The notes under the pieces were generated by a model, which saw only the letters and a list, made by a program, of their open reading frames with translations, did not search any database and had not been told where the DNA came from. From Micrasema longulum (Eukaryota; Arthropoda; Insecta; Trichoptera; Brachycentridae): DNA of 64,000 nucleotides. Position 1 is the first letter of the stretch, and each line of letters starts with the position of its first letter. Below, one piece after another: positions 21,700 through 31,754 of this stretch. Position numbers and translations under genes: made by a program. The stretch covers positions 23,838 through 87,837 of the forward strand of contig JAGVSM010001179.1 of assembly GCA_022494885.1 (NCBI GenBank), given 5' to 3'.

Positions 21700-22079
21700 A
21701 ATGAGTGTTTTGAGATATTATTTAGTTGTTAAAATGTAATAAATAAATGTAAATAGTATAAAAGTGTGTATAATTAACCAGTCCAGATTAAGTAGGTAAT
21801 TGATTACAATATGTTACTAAAAATATCAAATAAACGCTGTTTTATTATATATTATAAATTAACATAATTCTCTCATTAAGTTTTTGGTGTCCTAAACATC
21901 ACATACAATTTTAACGGAGATAAGTAAATATATTTAAAAGAAACCGGTCTCCATCTTGTCACTGGTAGAAATAAATATAATTAAGTACCGACTAGGAACG
22001 AATTTTAAATTTATTTGGTGTTTATTACTATTGCAATTTGACTTGAAAGTGTATAACACTTGTATAACATGTTTTTTTT
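21700..22079. other. AT-rich DNA, probable LINE 3' UTR
   Basis: Follows the RTE-like stop codon. No other feature is seen. Confidence 0.35.
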
Positions 22080-23350
22080 AAATGTTTCTTTTTTGGGTGA
22101 TACCGTGTGTGTTAAATTTGTTCCAATGTTTCGGCTACCATTGCAGGAGGCCATCTTTAGGGTAAATTGTGTGTTTTGTAGAAAAAAGTAAGTGTTTGTA
22201 CCGTGTCGCAGTGGGCAGTAGGCACATTTCTCTTAGTTTTTGTAGTATGTAATGCTGGGAACCATGTTGAGTTTAATTTGAGCCCGTCGTCTTTGTTTAC
22301 GTTATTTGGGTGTCTGTATTTCAACGAGGAATTCCAGCCCAACCCGGAATTAAAATTTTAAAAATGTTTTCGTGTACACGTGAATATTTATAAATTTTGG
22401 AGTACGATGAAATATCTCAAAAACGCACGCAAAAATAAAAAATAAAATGTTAAAAATAGTATTCATTTTAAAATCGTAAATAATAACGTCACTCCTTACT
22501 TGTAGTATTTCCGGTTTCCACTTTAAAGCCCTCGCACCTTGTAAGGAACGTTTTGACCATAGAAAAAAAAGAGTATAATTTGTATAATTTGACATTTCAA
22601 CCAGAGATTATGTCAACTTTCTAGGTTTTTCTAAATCGAAACGTTCGTAAAAACAACCATAACATAGAAATGAGCAAATTACGATCAACTAAATGAAGTA
22701 ATCAAAGCAATATTCCATAGATTCTTGTCAGTTTTGTTATTGGCTAGAGAAATACAACTTACCGCGGTCAGTGAAAATAAGAACGCCAACCGTTTCATGA
22801 CGTCACTACTGAAAAGTGACACACTGATTACAGTCATTTGGCGCGGTATTTGATAAATGTAACTATAAAAAATCATATCTTTGTAAAGACGCACAAAAAA
22901 AAAAATATTTATGCTTAGTTAAATTAGAAAACAGTGGAATTCCTCATTGCCTCTTTTATGATACGTGCTCTGTTGTTACTGGGTTCATGTAAAAAATTTG
23001 GTTCGAAGGCGAAAAAATGTCCAGTGTCTATAAAGTGATCCGCTAATGTGAATTTGTCAGGGTGCCCAAGTTTACACGCTCTTTTGTGTTCGTTAATCTT
23101 TTTCTTTGCTGTGTTATGTTTGTCCTATGTATACCTTATCTCATCCTTGGCAACTTAATTAATAAACAGCTTCCGTTTCCAGAGGATTCCTATCTTTGGG
23201 TTAAATAAATGTTTTTTTATTTTTTTCCACAGTCCCAAACGTTGTTATAATATTTTGTTTTTTCAGCACTTTGGCTATCCAAAGTAGTAGCCAAAACGTC
23301 GGAACAAATCTAACACACGCTGTGTCACCCAAAAAAGAAACATATGGATA
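22080..23350 (-). mobile_element. Penelope-like element remnant, third family
   Basis: Inverted terminal pieces: 'tttcttttttgggtga…ttccaatgtttcggctacc' at 22087-22140 recurs inverted at about 23280-23345. Between them the minus strand reads a GIY-YIG C-terminus in two parts: QRKRLTNTKERVNLG through NNRARIIKEAM (about 23160-22946) and LKYRHPNNVNKDDGLKLNST (22325 down to about 22240). The parts are separated by the 620-bp insertion described below. Stops and indels show it is dead. Confidence 0.7.
22326..22945 (-). mobile_element. TIR element G, copy 1 (GAGGAATTCCA ends)
   Basis: 620 bp bounded by GAGGAATTCCA (22326-22336) and its inverse TGGAATTCCTC (22935-22945). A second copy lies at 56018-56617. 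It splits the Penelope-like GIY-YIG frame so that removal of the element restores a contiguous frame (…KEAM / LKYRHPNNV…), with no obvious target duplication. No transposase is encoded. A 69-codon frame inside looks incidental. Confidence 0.65.
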
Positions 23351-24004
23351 AAAGTGACGATGAAAACCTTCGCACCTATTTAACATGATTTTTGTATGTT
23401 TTTTTACGCCGCTTCTCTATTAGATCCCTTAATCATAAAATGTCCGATGTAAGGCCTCGAACATTAATTTGTCGCGTCCGCCACAAGCCTCGTACTATGG
23501 CCACGTGTGGCGTTTTGCATACGCGCCCGCTGTCGCCACCGCCTTAAGCCCGCACTGTGGACGACCCCTAAACGATCTGCTACAGACATACCGTTAATCG
23601 GCGTATAAAAGTAATTTAAAACATGTTTTACACTAGGTGACTAATTTATTATATTGCGTACATACTATCCATTATAATTTATTTTAAAAAGTCACTACCA
23701 GGTTAAAAAAAATCGATAAAATTTGAAACAAAAAGTCAGTTGCACGTATTCTGTTAAAACTGTAATTTAGCTTAGATTTTTTTTTTTTTTTTCAAAAGAT
23801 TCGAAGTTTTAATTGTTTCCGCAACTTTCATTATTATCTTAAAAGATGTTTATAAGAATCGTTATTTCTTGTTTTCCTTACATTCTTCTATTTTTAAACC
23901 ATTTAATGCCCAACGTAGCATACTGTCGACATAAACTAAAATATGAAATTAAAACTGATTTTTTTTTCATTATTTTTCTTAGTATTTGCATAAAAAAAAC
24001 AAAG
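23351..24004. other. Unassigned DNA with a GC-richer patch
   Basis: 23470-23590 is GC-richer ('ggccacgtgtggcg', 'acgcgcccgctgtcgccacc') and may be a MITE, but no terminal repeats could be defined. The rest is AT-rich. Confidence 0.35.
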
Positions 24005-24155
24005 TTTAGGCATTAACAGGGCTTATGACCTGTCATTGGCTGGTTTAAGTGGCCACTTTACACACTGTGTAACATCTTTTACTGCACAAAAGTCAACAGA
24101 TGGAAGAATTGAGGAAATGTGGATGTTGAAACATGGGCAGAAATTATCTAGTTTA
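24005..24155 (+). repeat. Family A repeat, inverted internal junction
   Basis: The plus-sense block 'ttatgacctgtcattggctg…cactgtgtaacat' switches at about 24075 to the minus-sense block 'aaaagtcaacagatggaaga…aacatgggcag', so two half-units face each other. Confidence 0.7.
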
Positions 24156-24174
24156 AATGTTCTGCCAGATAATT

Positions 24175-24260
24175 ATTTATCACCCTCAAGAGGAACGAAT
24201 GCCGCTCCCACTTTGCCGTCCAGCAGGCTACCATCCGTAAAGATTGCCGGTATGCCATAT
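24175..24260 (-). pseudogene. RNase H-like fragment of a LINE
   Basis: The minus frame reads GIPAIFTDGSLLDGKVGAAF, the first strand and catalytic Asp of an RNase H domain ('TDGS…G..G'), as found in R1/I-type LINEs. Only this strand-pair remains. Confidence 0.6.
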
Positions 24261-24985
24261 ATACAAGTAGAATAGAAAATATTCAAAACAAATTTATAAA
24301 GTACCTTAAATACAAAACCGGTATTTCTTATGTATCTACTCTCACTGCCTCCACCTTCCATGGAATCATTTCTCTACAATACCGCAGAGTGTGTGCGGAC
24401 CAACTACTGCTTTACAAAATTGTGACAGGAATGGTTGACTGTACAGAGCTGCTTGGTTTAATACCAATACATATGCCAGCCAGGATTTGTAGACGGTACC
24501 ACCTGTTTCATGTACCAATAAGTAAAACATCGTATGTTAAAAATGCTTTTTTTCGTAGGACTTTTTCAATGTACAATACAAAATTTAAAAAATATAGATT
24601 ACACAAACATCACTCTGTCAGATTTAAAATTTACACTAAAATGTATTATGTAACTTAGTAGACATTATAATAATAAATATGTACATCTCCCCTCCCCTCT
24701 TTATCCTCTCTTCAAGCATTCTTGTCCTTATCCCGCCCAATTTACAGTAACTTAATGTTCTTAAAATAAATATTTAAAAAATCTTTGATTATTGAGTACA
24801 TGAAAATAACATTTTGTATATGTATAAATTGTATGTATTTATTTGATATGTAATATATTTTCTTTACTAACTTTGTATACTATGTGGAAATCTGTTATTA
24901 GTTCTGAGTTTATACACTATATCTGTTTGTTTACTAAAAATATGTATGTAGAACTGTTGATTTCCCTAATAAAATAAAATAAAAT
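24261..24985 (+). pseudogene. LINE C-terminal fragment and 3' UTR
   Basis: The plus frame to 24658 reads LLLYKIVTGMVDCTELLGLI, then CRRYHLFHVPISKTSYVKNA and FFRRTFSMYN, a Jockey/R1-group C-terminus. It is followed by an AT-rich UTR ending in repeated TAAAA. It lies next to the RNase H scrap, which is on the opposite strand and so from another element. Confidence 0.65.
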
Positions 24986-25050
24986 ACCTCGAAACATTTA
25001 TTCATTAGAAAGACTTTTAACACTCCTGCAAAATAGGTGTATTAACAAAT

Positions 25051-25806
25051 TAGTGGTGTAGTGGTCAGCGCGTTTGCCTACCATGCAAGAGGTCTCGGGT
25101 TCGATTCCCGATTTGGTTGACATGAAATATTTATTTCGGGAACTACACTGGCTACGTTTTCCACAGAGGGTCGAATACAAACTCTGTTGGCTTATGTATA
25201 AGTCACTGCACAACTCTGCTCCGGAATATCCAAGGGAACTATGCATTCCAGATGAACTAGCTGACAGGCGTCTCACGCTTAGATCAGCTACGTCTACGGT
25301 GAGAGGAAAAGTTATTATACCTCTACGCAAACAGTGCACTAAATTTAGTGAACGCGCATTTGCGGTCGCAGGCCCTATGGCATGGAATGCTCTCCCAGCA
25401 GAGGTGCGAGGTTGTGAAAGTGAAGTGATGTTTCGAAAAAAACTTAAAACCCACTTGTTCTCTAAATCATTTGAATAAATCCGTAGCATGTGACACCAAA
25501 ATAAATTGTTTTAATTAAATTACAAATTTAAAAGCTTCAATTAAATTAATTTAACAATAGAATCACTATGTAAAGCGCCCTTGAGGTATTTTATTACGAA
25601 AATGGCGCTGTATAAGTTATCCATAATAATAATAATAATATTTTAAAAAAGTGTTTTCTCACTTGAATGTGTCATAGTCCCTGGACTGGCCTCTGAAGTC
25701 TAAGACTGATTTATGTAACAGAAATGATCAAGATACGCTGCGGTCGGTGCACCAATGTAGTGCCCTATGCACCATTAGGTGCGGAGAGGGAATGATGATG
25801 ATGATG
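25051..25806 (+). mobile_element. SINE2 split by an L2-like LINE 3' end
   Basis: The tRNA-like head (25051-25136: 'gtagtggtcagcgcgtttgc', B-box 'gggttcgattcccg') and the tail (25640-25806: 'gtgccctatgcaccattagg', GATGATGATGATGA) are continuous with SINE2 once 25137-25640 is removed. Confidence 0.8.
25137..25640 (+). pseudogene. L2/CR1-like LINE 3' end, inserted in SINE2
   Basis: The open frame to 25476 reads ELHWLRFPQRVEYKLCWLMY through AWNALPAEVRGCESE to LKTHLFSKSFE. It is a close relative of the 17838-19520 element but keeps a cysteine codon where that copy has TGA. The 3' hairpin (25573-25609) and a TAA-repeat tail follow. Strong 5' truncation and a target resembling ATATTT indicate target-primed insertion. 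Confidence 0.85.
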
Positions 25807-26083
25807 AACTGCCCCATGAGGCCCAGGGTTCTCGTTTCTACTACACTCGCAGACCTGTATTCTTGATACGCCCGGACGCGGACTGCTTGCGTCACACGTG
25901 TAAATTGTTTGAAATGCATGTTTTGCATTATTTGACTTAACTGTTCTAATCGTGGCATGCAAATATTTCTCTATTTACCTACACATCCTCTTCCTGGTAA
26001 TGCGAAATTTCCTTGCTGTTTATCTTACGCACACATCCTGTCGCGTTCGACACCATATATTATTACAAATCAGAGCCGTGGCG
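25807..26083. other. Unassigned DNA
   Basis: GC-moderate sequence with overlapping short frames on both strands and no family resemblance I can defend. Confidence 0.3.
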
Positions 26084-26155
26084 TAGTGGGTAAGACGGCC
26101 GACTGTGAAACTGGCGTTGCGGGTTCGACTCCCGCCTGTTGCGAGAAAAAAATCC
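26084..26155 (+). repeat. tRNA-like sequence (SINE head or tRNA pseudogene)
   Basis: 'ccgtggcgtagtgggtaag' resembles an A-box/D-arm region and 'gcgggttcgactcccgc' is a perfect T-arm. The acceptor stem cannot be closed, and an A-rich run follows, so a SINE head is more likely than a functional tRNA. Confidence 0.5.
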
Positions 26156-26251
26156 ATAAAAAAAAAAAACATTTTTTTCTCAATAGTTCAGTGTCTTTTT
26201 GTATTTTTTTTGTTAACAGACTAATAATTTAAACAAAAATTTATTTCATAT

Positions 26252-26325
26252 GAACATGAACAACTCCCTAGGGAGGAAATCCAGCCAGTCTGCAAGCATT
26301 TGGACATAATCAAACATTGTTAAAC
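26252..26325 (-). repeat. Family A terminal piece, inverted to the next
   Basis: 'aactccctagggaggaaatc' and 'cagccagtctgcaagcattt' are the exact inverse of the head of the copy starting at 26337. Together they form ~60-bp arms around a 12-20 bp spacer. Confidence 0.75.
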
Positions 26326-26336
26326 AAAAATTATTT

Positions 26337-26740
26337 AATAATGTTTGAGTATGTCCAAACGCTTGCAGACTGGCTGGATTTCCTCCCTAGGGAGTTATAC
26401 ATATTTAAATTTATTTCAACAGAGAGAGAAAACATTTTTGAGAAGGGAATATGGAAGTCTAGGCATTTACAGGGCTTATGACCTGTCACTGGATGGTTTA
26501 AGTGGCCCCTTTACACACCGTGGAACGTTCACCATTCTGCCCATGTTTATATATCCACATTTCCTCAACTCTTCCATCTGTTGACTTTTGTGAAGTAAAA
26601 GAGCTGAAACCTTTATAAAGTGGGTGAGATTCATCCGGCTGAACCAAATTACCTACTAGGCAACGCCTGAAAACAATTTTCCAATTTTTATACTTTTTTT
26701 ACCAGGTAGTTACTTACGCAATGTTTGAGTATGTCCGATT
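26337..26740 (+). repeat. Family A repeat, full unit
   Basis: All blocks are present, from head 'aatgtttgagtatgtccaaa' to the next head at about 26720 (about 385 bp). Confidence 0.8.
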
Positions 26741-27240
26741 GGCTTAATATTTTTTTTTTTGAAACATAAATTTCCTTATACCCAAGATTTATAAAAAAAA
26801 TTAAGCCCAAAAATCATACAAGAATTATATTTAAAAAAATAACCTAAAAATTATACAGCATATTCAGTAGAAAGTTTAAATAATTCAAGAATAAATGTAA
26901 AAAACAAAATTAAATAATAAAACATTCTACAGTAATACAACAAGAAAATAATAAGTACCGTTTCATACAGCTGCGCAAAGTGAACAAAAAACGTGTATGT
27001 TATGAAATGCACGAATAAATAAATATAATTACCATTCAACATCTTTGAAAAAGTTCAAAAGGTTTGTTCTATAGGAACAATACCCTACACTCAATATATC
27101 CGATACGTGGGAATAATTATTGTCGAGTTCGTGAAGTCTGTTTAATACGGCATTACAAGTATACACTGTCCGTGAATTGTTGCTACAAAACGGTGGCACC
27201 TCTCTAGTCATTCTTCCAGGCACCCATGTACTTGTAGTTT
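26741..27240 (-). mobile_element. LINE C-terminal end and 3' UTR
   Basis: The minus frame 27029-27223 ends …LHELDNNYSHVSDIL…FKDVEW, a plausible LINE C-terminus. AT-rich UTR-like DNA runs down to 26741. Confidence 0.4.
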
Positions 27241-27542
27241 TCTCAAACTGAACAGTTTGGGTAGGTGGGAAGAAATTGCCTTAAGGCAATATGCCCGCCC
27301 TTACATGTATATTTATTTATTTATTTATACTTTTACATTGTTTGTATTCTTTTTTTTATGCATAATAATGTTCCCTCACTGGGGCGTCCCGTGCCGAGGG
27401 AAATATTTTACAAAATGTGGAACATGCCTAAGATTAGCTATTTAACAAAGTTAATATAATAATAACAATAAAAAAAACGTAATTAATCCAACAAAACTAA
27501 TATTATAAACTGTATATGTATATAAAGTGTTAAAATAAATAA
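27241..27542 (+). mobile_element. LINE 3' UTR (AAGAAATTGCC…GCCCGCC type)
   Basis: 'gggaagaaattgccttaagg' followed by 'caatatgcccgcc' matches a 3' UTR signature common in insect LINEs. A relative lies at 49835-49920. Confidence 0.5.
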
Positions 27543-28690
27543 ATATACTCCCAGGTATTTGAAACTCTCGACCCTTCGATGACTGGATTTGACAGAGTCA
27601 GGTGATTTTGGGCATCAAGGCATGAAGCGTTATACAGTACAAAAGAAAAAAAGAAAAGGTTAAAAATATGATTTGCCCTATGCATCGCTGGGTGTTGATT
27701 TAGTAAATGACAATGAAATCCGTATTTATTTTTTTATTTATATATATACGCCCAATGGGCATTTTTATGGACACATTTATACATAGAAAATTATTATAAC
27801 AATATTAGGAAGACTCAATGGTTTATAGTAGACTTTGTGGGAGTGGAAGCGGGAGAGAGGTGTTAATAATTGAATTTGATTCAGTGATCGTTAGAAAGAA
27901 GACAACTTGTTATCAAAGAAATCAAGACTGATATGTTTGTTGGCAGACCTGAGAATTCTGGGCATAGGGGAATGAAAACCATAGTTAGTTCTATGGTTAT
28001 CGGTATGAAAGAGTAAGTTTTGTCTAAGTTTCTCAAAAGGCTGATAGCTCTTTAATTTCCGCAATCCACCTTATACCCTTTTCCCTGTATAGAGGCATAA
28101 CAACAGCCCTCCTCCAATCAGGGGGAGTGTATTTCTTCTCTAGACGTAGATTAAACAGCTTATTTATTTATATATACGCCCAATGGGCATTTTTAAGGAC
28201 ATATTTATACATAGAAAATTATTATAAAGGAAAGTACAAAGACACAATGGTATATAGTAGACGTGGTGGGAGTGTGTTTATAATTGAATTTGATTTAGTG
28301 ATCGTATGGTATGTTTGTTAGCAGACCTAAGAATTCTGGGCATAGGGGAATGTAAACCATAGTTAGTTCTATGGTTATCGGTATGAAAGAGTAAGTTTTG
28401 TCTGAGGTTTCTAGTTGGGATATTTAATTTTATTAAGATCAGTAGTTCAGGCGCATCAAAGAGTGAGTTGAGAATTTTAAATAGAACTATAAGGTCGGAT
28501 TTATTTCGACGGTCTTGAAGAGAAGATATATTTAAGCTAGTTTCTAACTCATTATACGTATATAGGTCTCTGGATAAGCCCAACCTCCAGCCTATCTTTC
28601 TTAAAAATCGATGTTTAACTGATTAAATATTCTTGATGTGAACATCATAATATGGAGACCAGACAACAGAAGAATACTCTACGTGCGGGC
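27543..28690 (-). pseudogene. Composite LINE remnants with duplicated 3' ends
   Basis: 27543-27610 reads RRVESFKYLGV, an RT thumb block. 27725-28060 and 28150-28690 are two copies of one LINE 3' end ('acgcccaatgggcattttt'), the second with the C-terminal frame LLFHTDNHRTNYGLHSPMPR. Between them, 28060-28150 encodes the RT block TPPDWRRAVVMPL on the minus strand. The same junctions occur inverted at 39100-39760. Confidence 0.65.
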
Positions 28691-28724
28691 GAACTAGGGA
28701 ACAGAAGAAAGGTTCATATCTGTA

Positions 28725-28980
28725 TGTGATTCATTCGCGTCACTTCGTCAAGTGGCCCACGGGGAGGACCCATGATTGCTCTCCATTCTGTAGTCGCTTG
28801 TCACCCCTCAGTCCGGCCGAGGGCACCCGAGGGAAATCTCGCCCCCGAGTGCGCGCCGTATTGTTGTACGGAGCCTGCGGGGTAGGTTCGCACCCTCAGT
28901 GATAACTAATAACACGCCACTGACTAATGGAGTCGCCCGTACGGACGAAAACCATTCTGTGATTATCAACCACGAAGCTA
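28725..28980. other. GC-rich island of unknown origin
   Basis: A sharply bounded GC-rich stretch ('cctcagtccggccgagggca', 'ctcgcccccgagtgcgcgcc') in AT-rich surroundings. No sustained frame, tRNA or rRNA signature was recognised. Confidence 0.5.
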
Positions 28981-28989
28981 GCTGCAGTT

Positions 28990-30130
28990 TACAGCAATTC
29001 GATCGAATTTAAATTTATTGCTACAGAAAGGGAAAACATTTTTGAGAAGGGGATATGGAAGTCTAGGCATTTACAGGGCTTATGACCTCTAAAACTGGCT
29101 GGTTTAAGTGGCCACTTTACTCATTGTGTGACATTCACTATTCTGCACATGTATAATTTTAAATATTCGAGTACATGAGAAAAAAAATACACATCTACAT
29201 TCCTTCAATTCTTTCATCTGTTGATGTTAGTGAGGTTAAAGAGTTGAAACCTTTATTTATGCGGGTGAGATTCATGTGATTGAATTATTTCCCCTACATA
29301 CTAGGCAACGCATGACAATATTATTTTTTCATTTTCTATACTTCTTCATGGACCAGGTGGATTTATCGACAATATTTTGAGTTTTTCCAAATGTTTGTAT
29401 TCAAGATCTGGATTCAACTCCCTGGGGAGCTGTAAATAAGAACATATTACAACAGAGATGAAGACATTTTAGAGAAGGTAATATAGAAGTCTAGGCATGT
29501 ACAGGGCTTATGACCCCTGACATTGCCTGTTTTAAGTGGCCACTTACACACTGTGTGACATTCACAATTCTGTCCATATTTGAACATCTGTATTCCTTCA
29601 ATTCTTTCATCTGTTGATGTTTGTGAAGTTGAAGAGTTGAAACCTTTATTTATGCGGGTGAGATTTATCTAATTGAATTATTTCACCTACTTTCTGGGCA
29701 ACGCCTGAAAATATTATTAATTCCATTTCTATACTTCTTCATGGACCAGGTTGATTTATCAACAATATTTCGAGTTTTTCCAAATGTTTCTAGACAAGAA
29801 TTGGATTCAACTCTCTTGGGAGCTGTAAATAAGAACATATTACAACAGAGATGAACAACATTTTAAAGAAGGTAATACAGAAGTCTTATGCTTATTAAGC
29901 TTATGACCTGTCATTAGCCACTTTACACACTGTGTAACATTCACCATTCTGCCCATGTTTGAACATCCACATTTCCTCAACTCTTCCATCTGTTGATTTT
30001 TGTGAAGTAAAAGAGCTGAAACCTTTATCACGCGGGTGAGATTCATCCGGCTAAACCAAATCACCTACTAGGCAACGCCTGAAAACAATTTTCCAATTTT
30101 TATACTTCTTTTTTTACCGGGTAGTTAATT
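28990..30130 (+). repeat. Family A tandem array, three units
   Basis: Heads 'aatattttgagtttttccaa' near 29374, 'aatatttcgagtttttccaa' near 29764 and 'caatgtttgatttgtccaat' near 30134 give units of about 390 and 370 bp. Each contains the full block order. The first unit lacks its head. Confidence 0.8.
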
Positions 30131-30382
30131 CAACAATGTTTGATTTGTCCAATGCTTGCAGACTGGCTGGATTTCCTCCCTAGGGAGTTATTCATATTTA
30201 AATTTACTGCAACAGAGACGGAAAACATTTTTGAGAAGGGAATATGGAAGTCTAGGCATTTACAGGGCTTACGACTAAACATGTTTGCTTTCTCTGTTGC
30301 AATAAATTTAAATATGAATAAGTCTCTAGGGAGGAAATCCAGCCAGTCTGCAAGCATTTGGATCTATTCAAACATTGTTGAA
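30131..30382. repeat. Family A palindrome
   Basis: The arm 'cagactggctggatttcctc…aaatttactgcaacagag' (30168-30217) is repeated inverted at about 30292-30345. The two strands therefore encode almost the same 70-odd residue peptide. Only the central ~70 bp is unpaired. Confidence 0.8.
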
Positions 30383-30424
30383 TTCGATCTTAATTGTGTA
30401 CCTTTTATTTATATTATTTAACTA

Positions 30425-30650
30425 ATTACAAAAGGGATGAACAACATTTTAGAGAAGGGAATATGGAATATGGCCTGTCATTGGTTGGTTTAAATGGCCA
30501 CTTTACACACTGTGTAACATTCATATTCCTATATTCCCTTCTCTAAAATGTTCTTCATCCCTTTTGTAATTTGTTATTCTTAATGACTCCCTAGGGGGTG
30601 AAATCCAGTTTTTTTTCTACAAAATTTTGGACAAACTCAAAATATTGTAA
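30425..30650. repeat. Family A palindrome, second variety
   Basis: 'aaaagggatgaacaacattttagagaaggg' (30429-30459) reappears inverted at about 30533-30565 ('cccttctctaaaatgttctt'), around a short 'ggccactttacacactgtgt' centre. The tail 'gactccctagggggtgaaat' follows. Confidence 0.7.
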
Positions 30651-30739
30651 TATTTAATTATTTATTTGGGAATAAACCCATTTTTTTTTTTATATATATA
30701 TTGTAGACAGAAATTAAGACTATATATAATGAATATAAT

Positions 30740-30936
30740 AACGTATATTTACATGACCTGTCAATGGCTGGTTTAAGTGGCTAGGTCATAAGCCCTGTAG
30801 ATGCCTAGACTTCTATATTACCTTCTCTTAAATATTCTTCATCTCTGTTGTAATATTTTAACATAAACAGCTCCCCAGGGAGTTGAATCCAGTCCTTGTC
30901 TACATAAATTTGGACAAACTCAAAATATTATTGATT
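30740..30936 (-). repeat. Family A repeat, partial
   Basis: 'gacctgtcaatggctggttt' (30756-30775) meets inverted 'taggtcataagccctgtaga' at about 30783, then 'aacagctccccagggagttg' and the inverted head 'ggacaaactcaaaatatt'. Confidence 0.7.
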
Positions 30937-30991
30937 TACATATAAGTTATTAATTAAAAAATACTCGGTACACTTCCACTTATATATTTTG

Positions 30992-31035
30992 ACCAATTAG
31001 CGCTTTCACCCTCTAATGGGCATCTTCAGACTGGT
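30992..31035 (-). ncRNA. Hammerhead-like ribozyme motif (left arm)
   Basis: On the complement: stem I ACCAGT/ATTGGT (six pairs, one G-U), core CTGAAGA, one extra T, stem II GCCC/GGGT around ATTAGA, GAAA, palindromic stem III AGCGCT, then A at the cleavage position. All conserved core positions are present. Confidence 0.6.
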
Positions 31036-31132
31036 GAATATTATACAGTGCAAGGATAATTTACAAAAAACTAAATATTATCTTAAGTTTTATATAAAGT
31101 ATCCTTACAGTGTATAATATTTACCAGTCTAA

Positions 31133-31166
31133 AGATGCCCATTAGAGGGTGAAAGCGCTAATTGGT
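31133..31166 (+). ncRNA. Hammerhead-like motif (right arm, mutated core)
   Basis: Same fold as the left arm, but the core reads CTAAAGA. The G-to-A change at the invariant position predicts loss of activity. Confidence 0.5.
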
Positions 31167-31329
31167 CAAAACAAATTAGTGTACCAAGTATTTTTTAATT
31201 AATAGCTCATATGTAAATATAAGTTATTACATCATTACAATGGAATTCCATCAAGAATTGTCAATAAATAAAATATAAGAACTAATTTGAATGGAGGAAT
31301 AAGCTGAGGTAATCGGCTAGTTTCACCGT

Positions 31330-31535
31330 TCACTGAGAACGGGCCGGGCGCTGCGTTGGGCGCACTTCATAGATATTTTTTGTCGGAAGATATAAACGGT
31401 GGTAGTGATTTATAATAAATTATTTTATTTATTTTCCCATAAACATGGTTACCATAAAACATTATTATCGAAAGTCAAGTACAATGGTAGGCTGTGCATA
31501 ATCGCCTTGTTTTACGATTCGCCCCTGCCAGGAAT
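31330..31535. repeat. Dispersed repeat R, copy 2
   Basis: Related to positions 1-205 ('ggcgctgcgttgggcgc', 'aaacattattat', 'ggctgtgcataatcgcc', 'ttcgcccctg'). Confidence 0.5.
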
Positions 31536-31754
31536 TTTTATACTCTCGTTATCTGCTGTAATCAAATAAAATAATATATGTAACTTAAAAGCAAACACGT
31601 TATCTTGTAGAGCAGAAAATTTCGTACTACCCGATGCATTACACTACAGTAGCTCAATCACAAATAACTATCGACGTGATGACAATTTCTCACCATGGTT
31701 GTTTATCGTATTCGCGATCACAATGCATCATCCGTGAACACCTAATATTAAATG

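Larger units (their letters stand above)
30937..31219. mobile_element. Penelope-like palindromic arm pair, second family
   Basis: Two arms of about 115 bp are inverted copies around a ~50-bp centre ('tttttaattaat', 'gaccaattagcgctttcacc', 'ctctaatgggcatctt', 'attatacagtg'). Each holds a hammerhead-type motif, the mark of Penelope-like pLTRs. No coding part remains. Confidence 0.65.

Noticed and set aside
26084..26155. Functional tRNA gene
   Set aside because: T-arm is good but the acceptor stem does not pair and a SINE-like A-rich tail follows.
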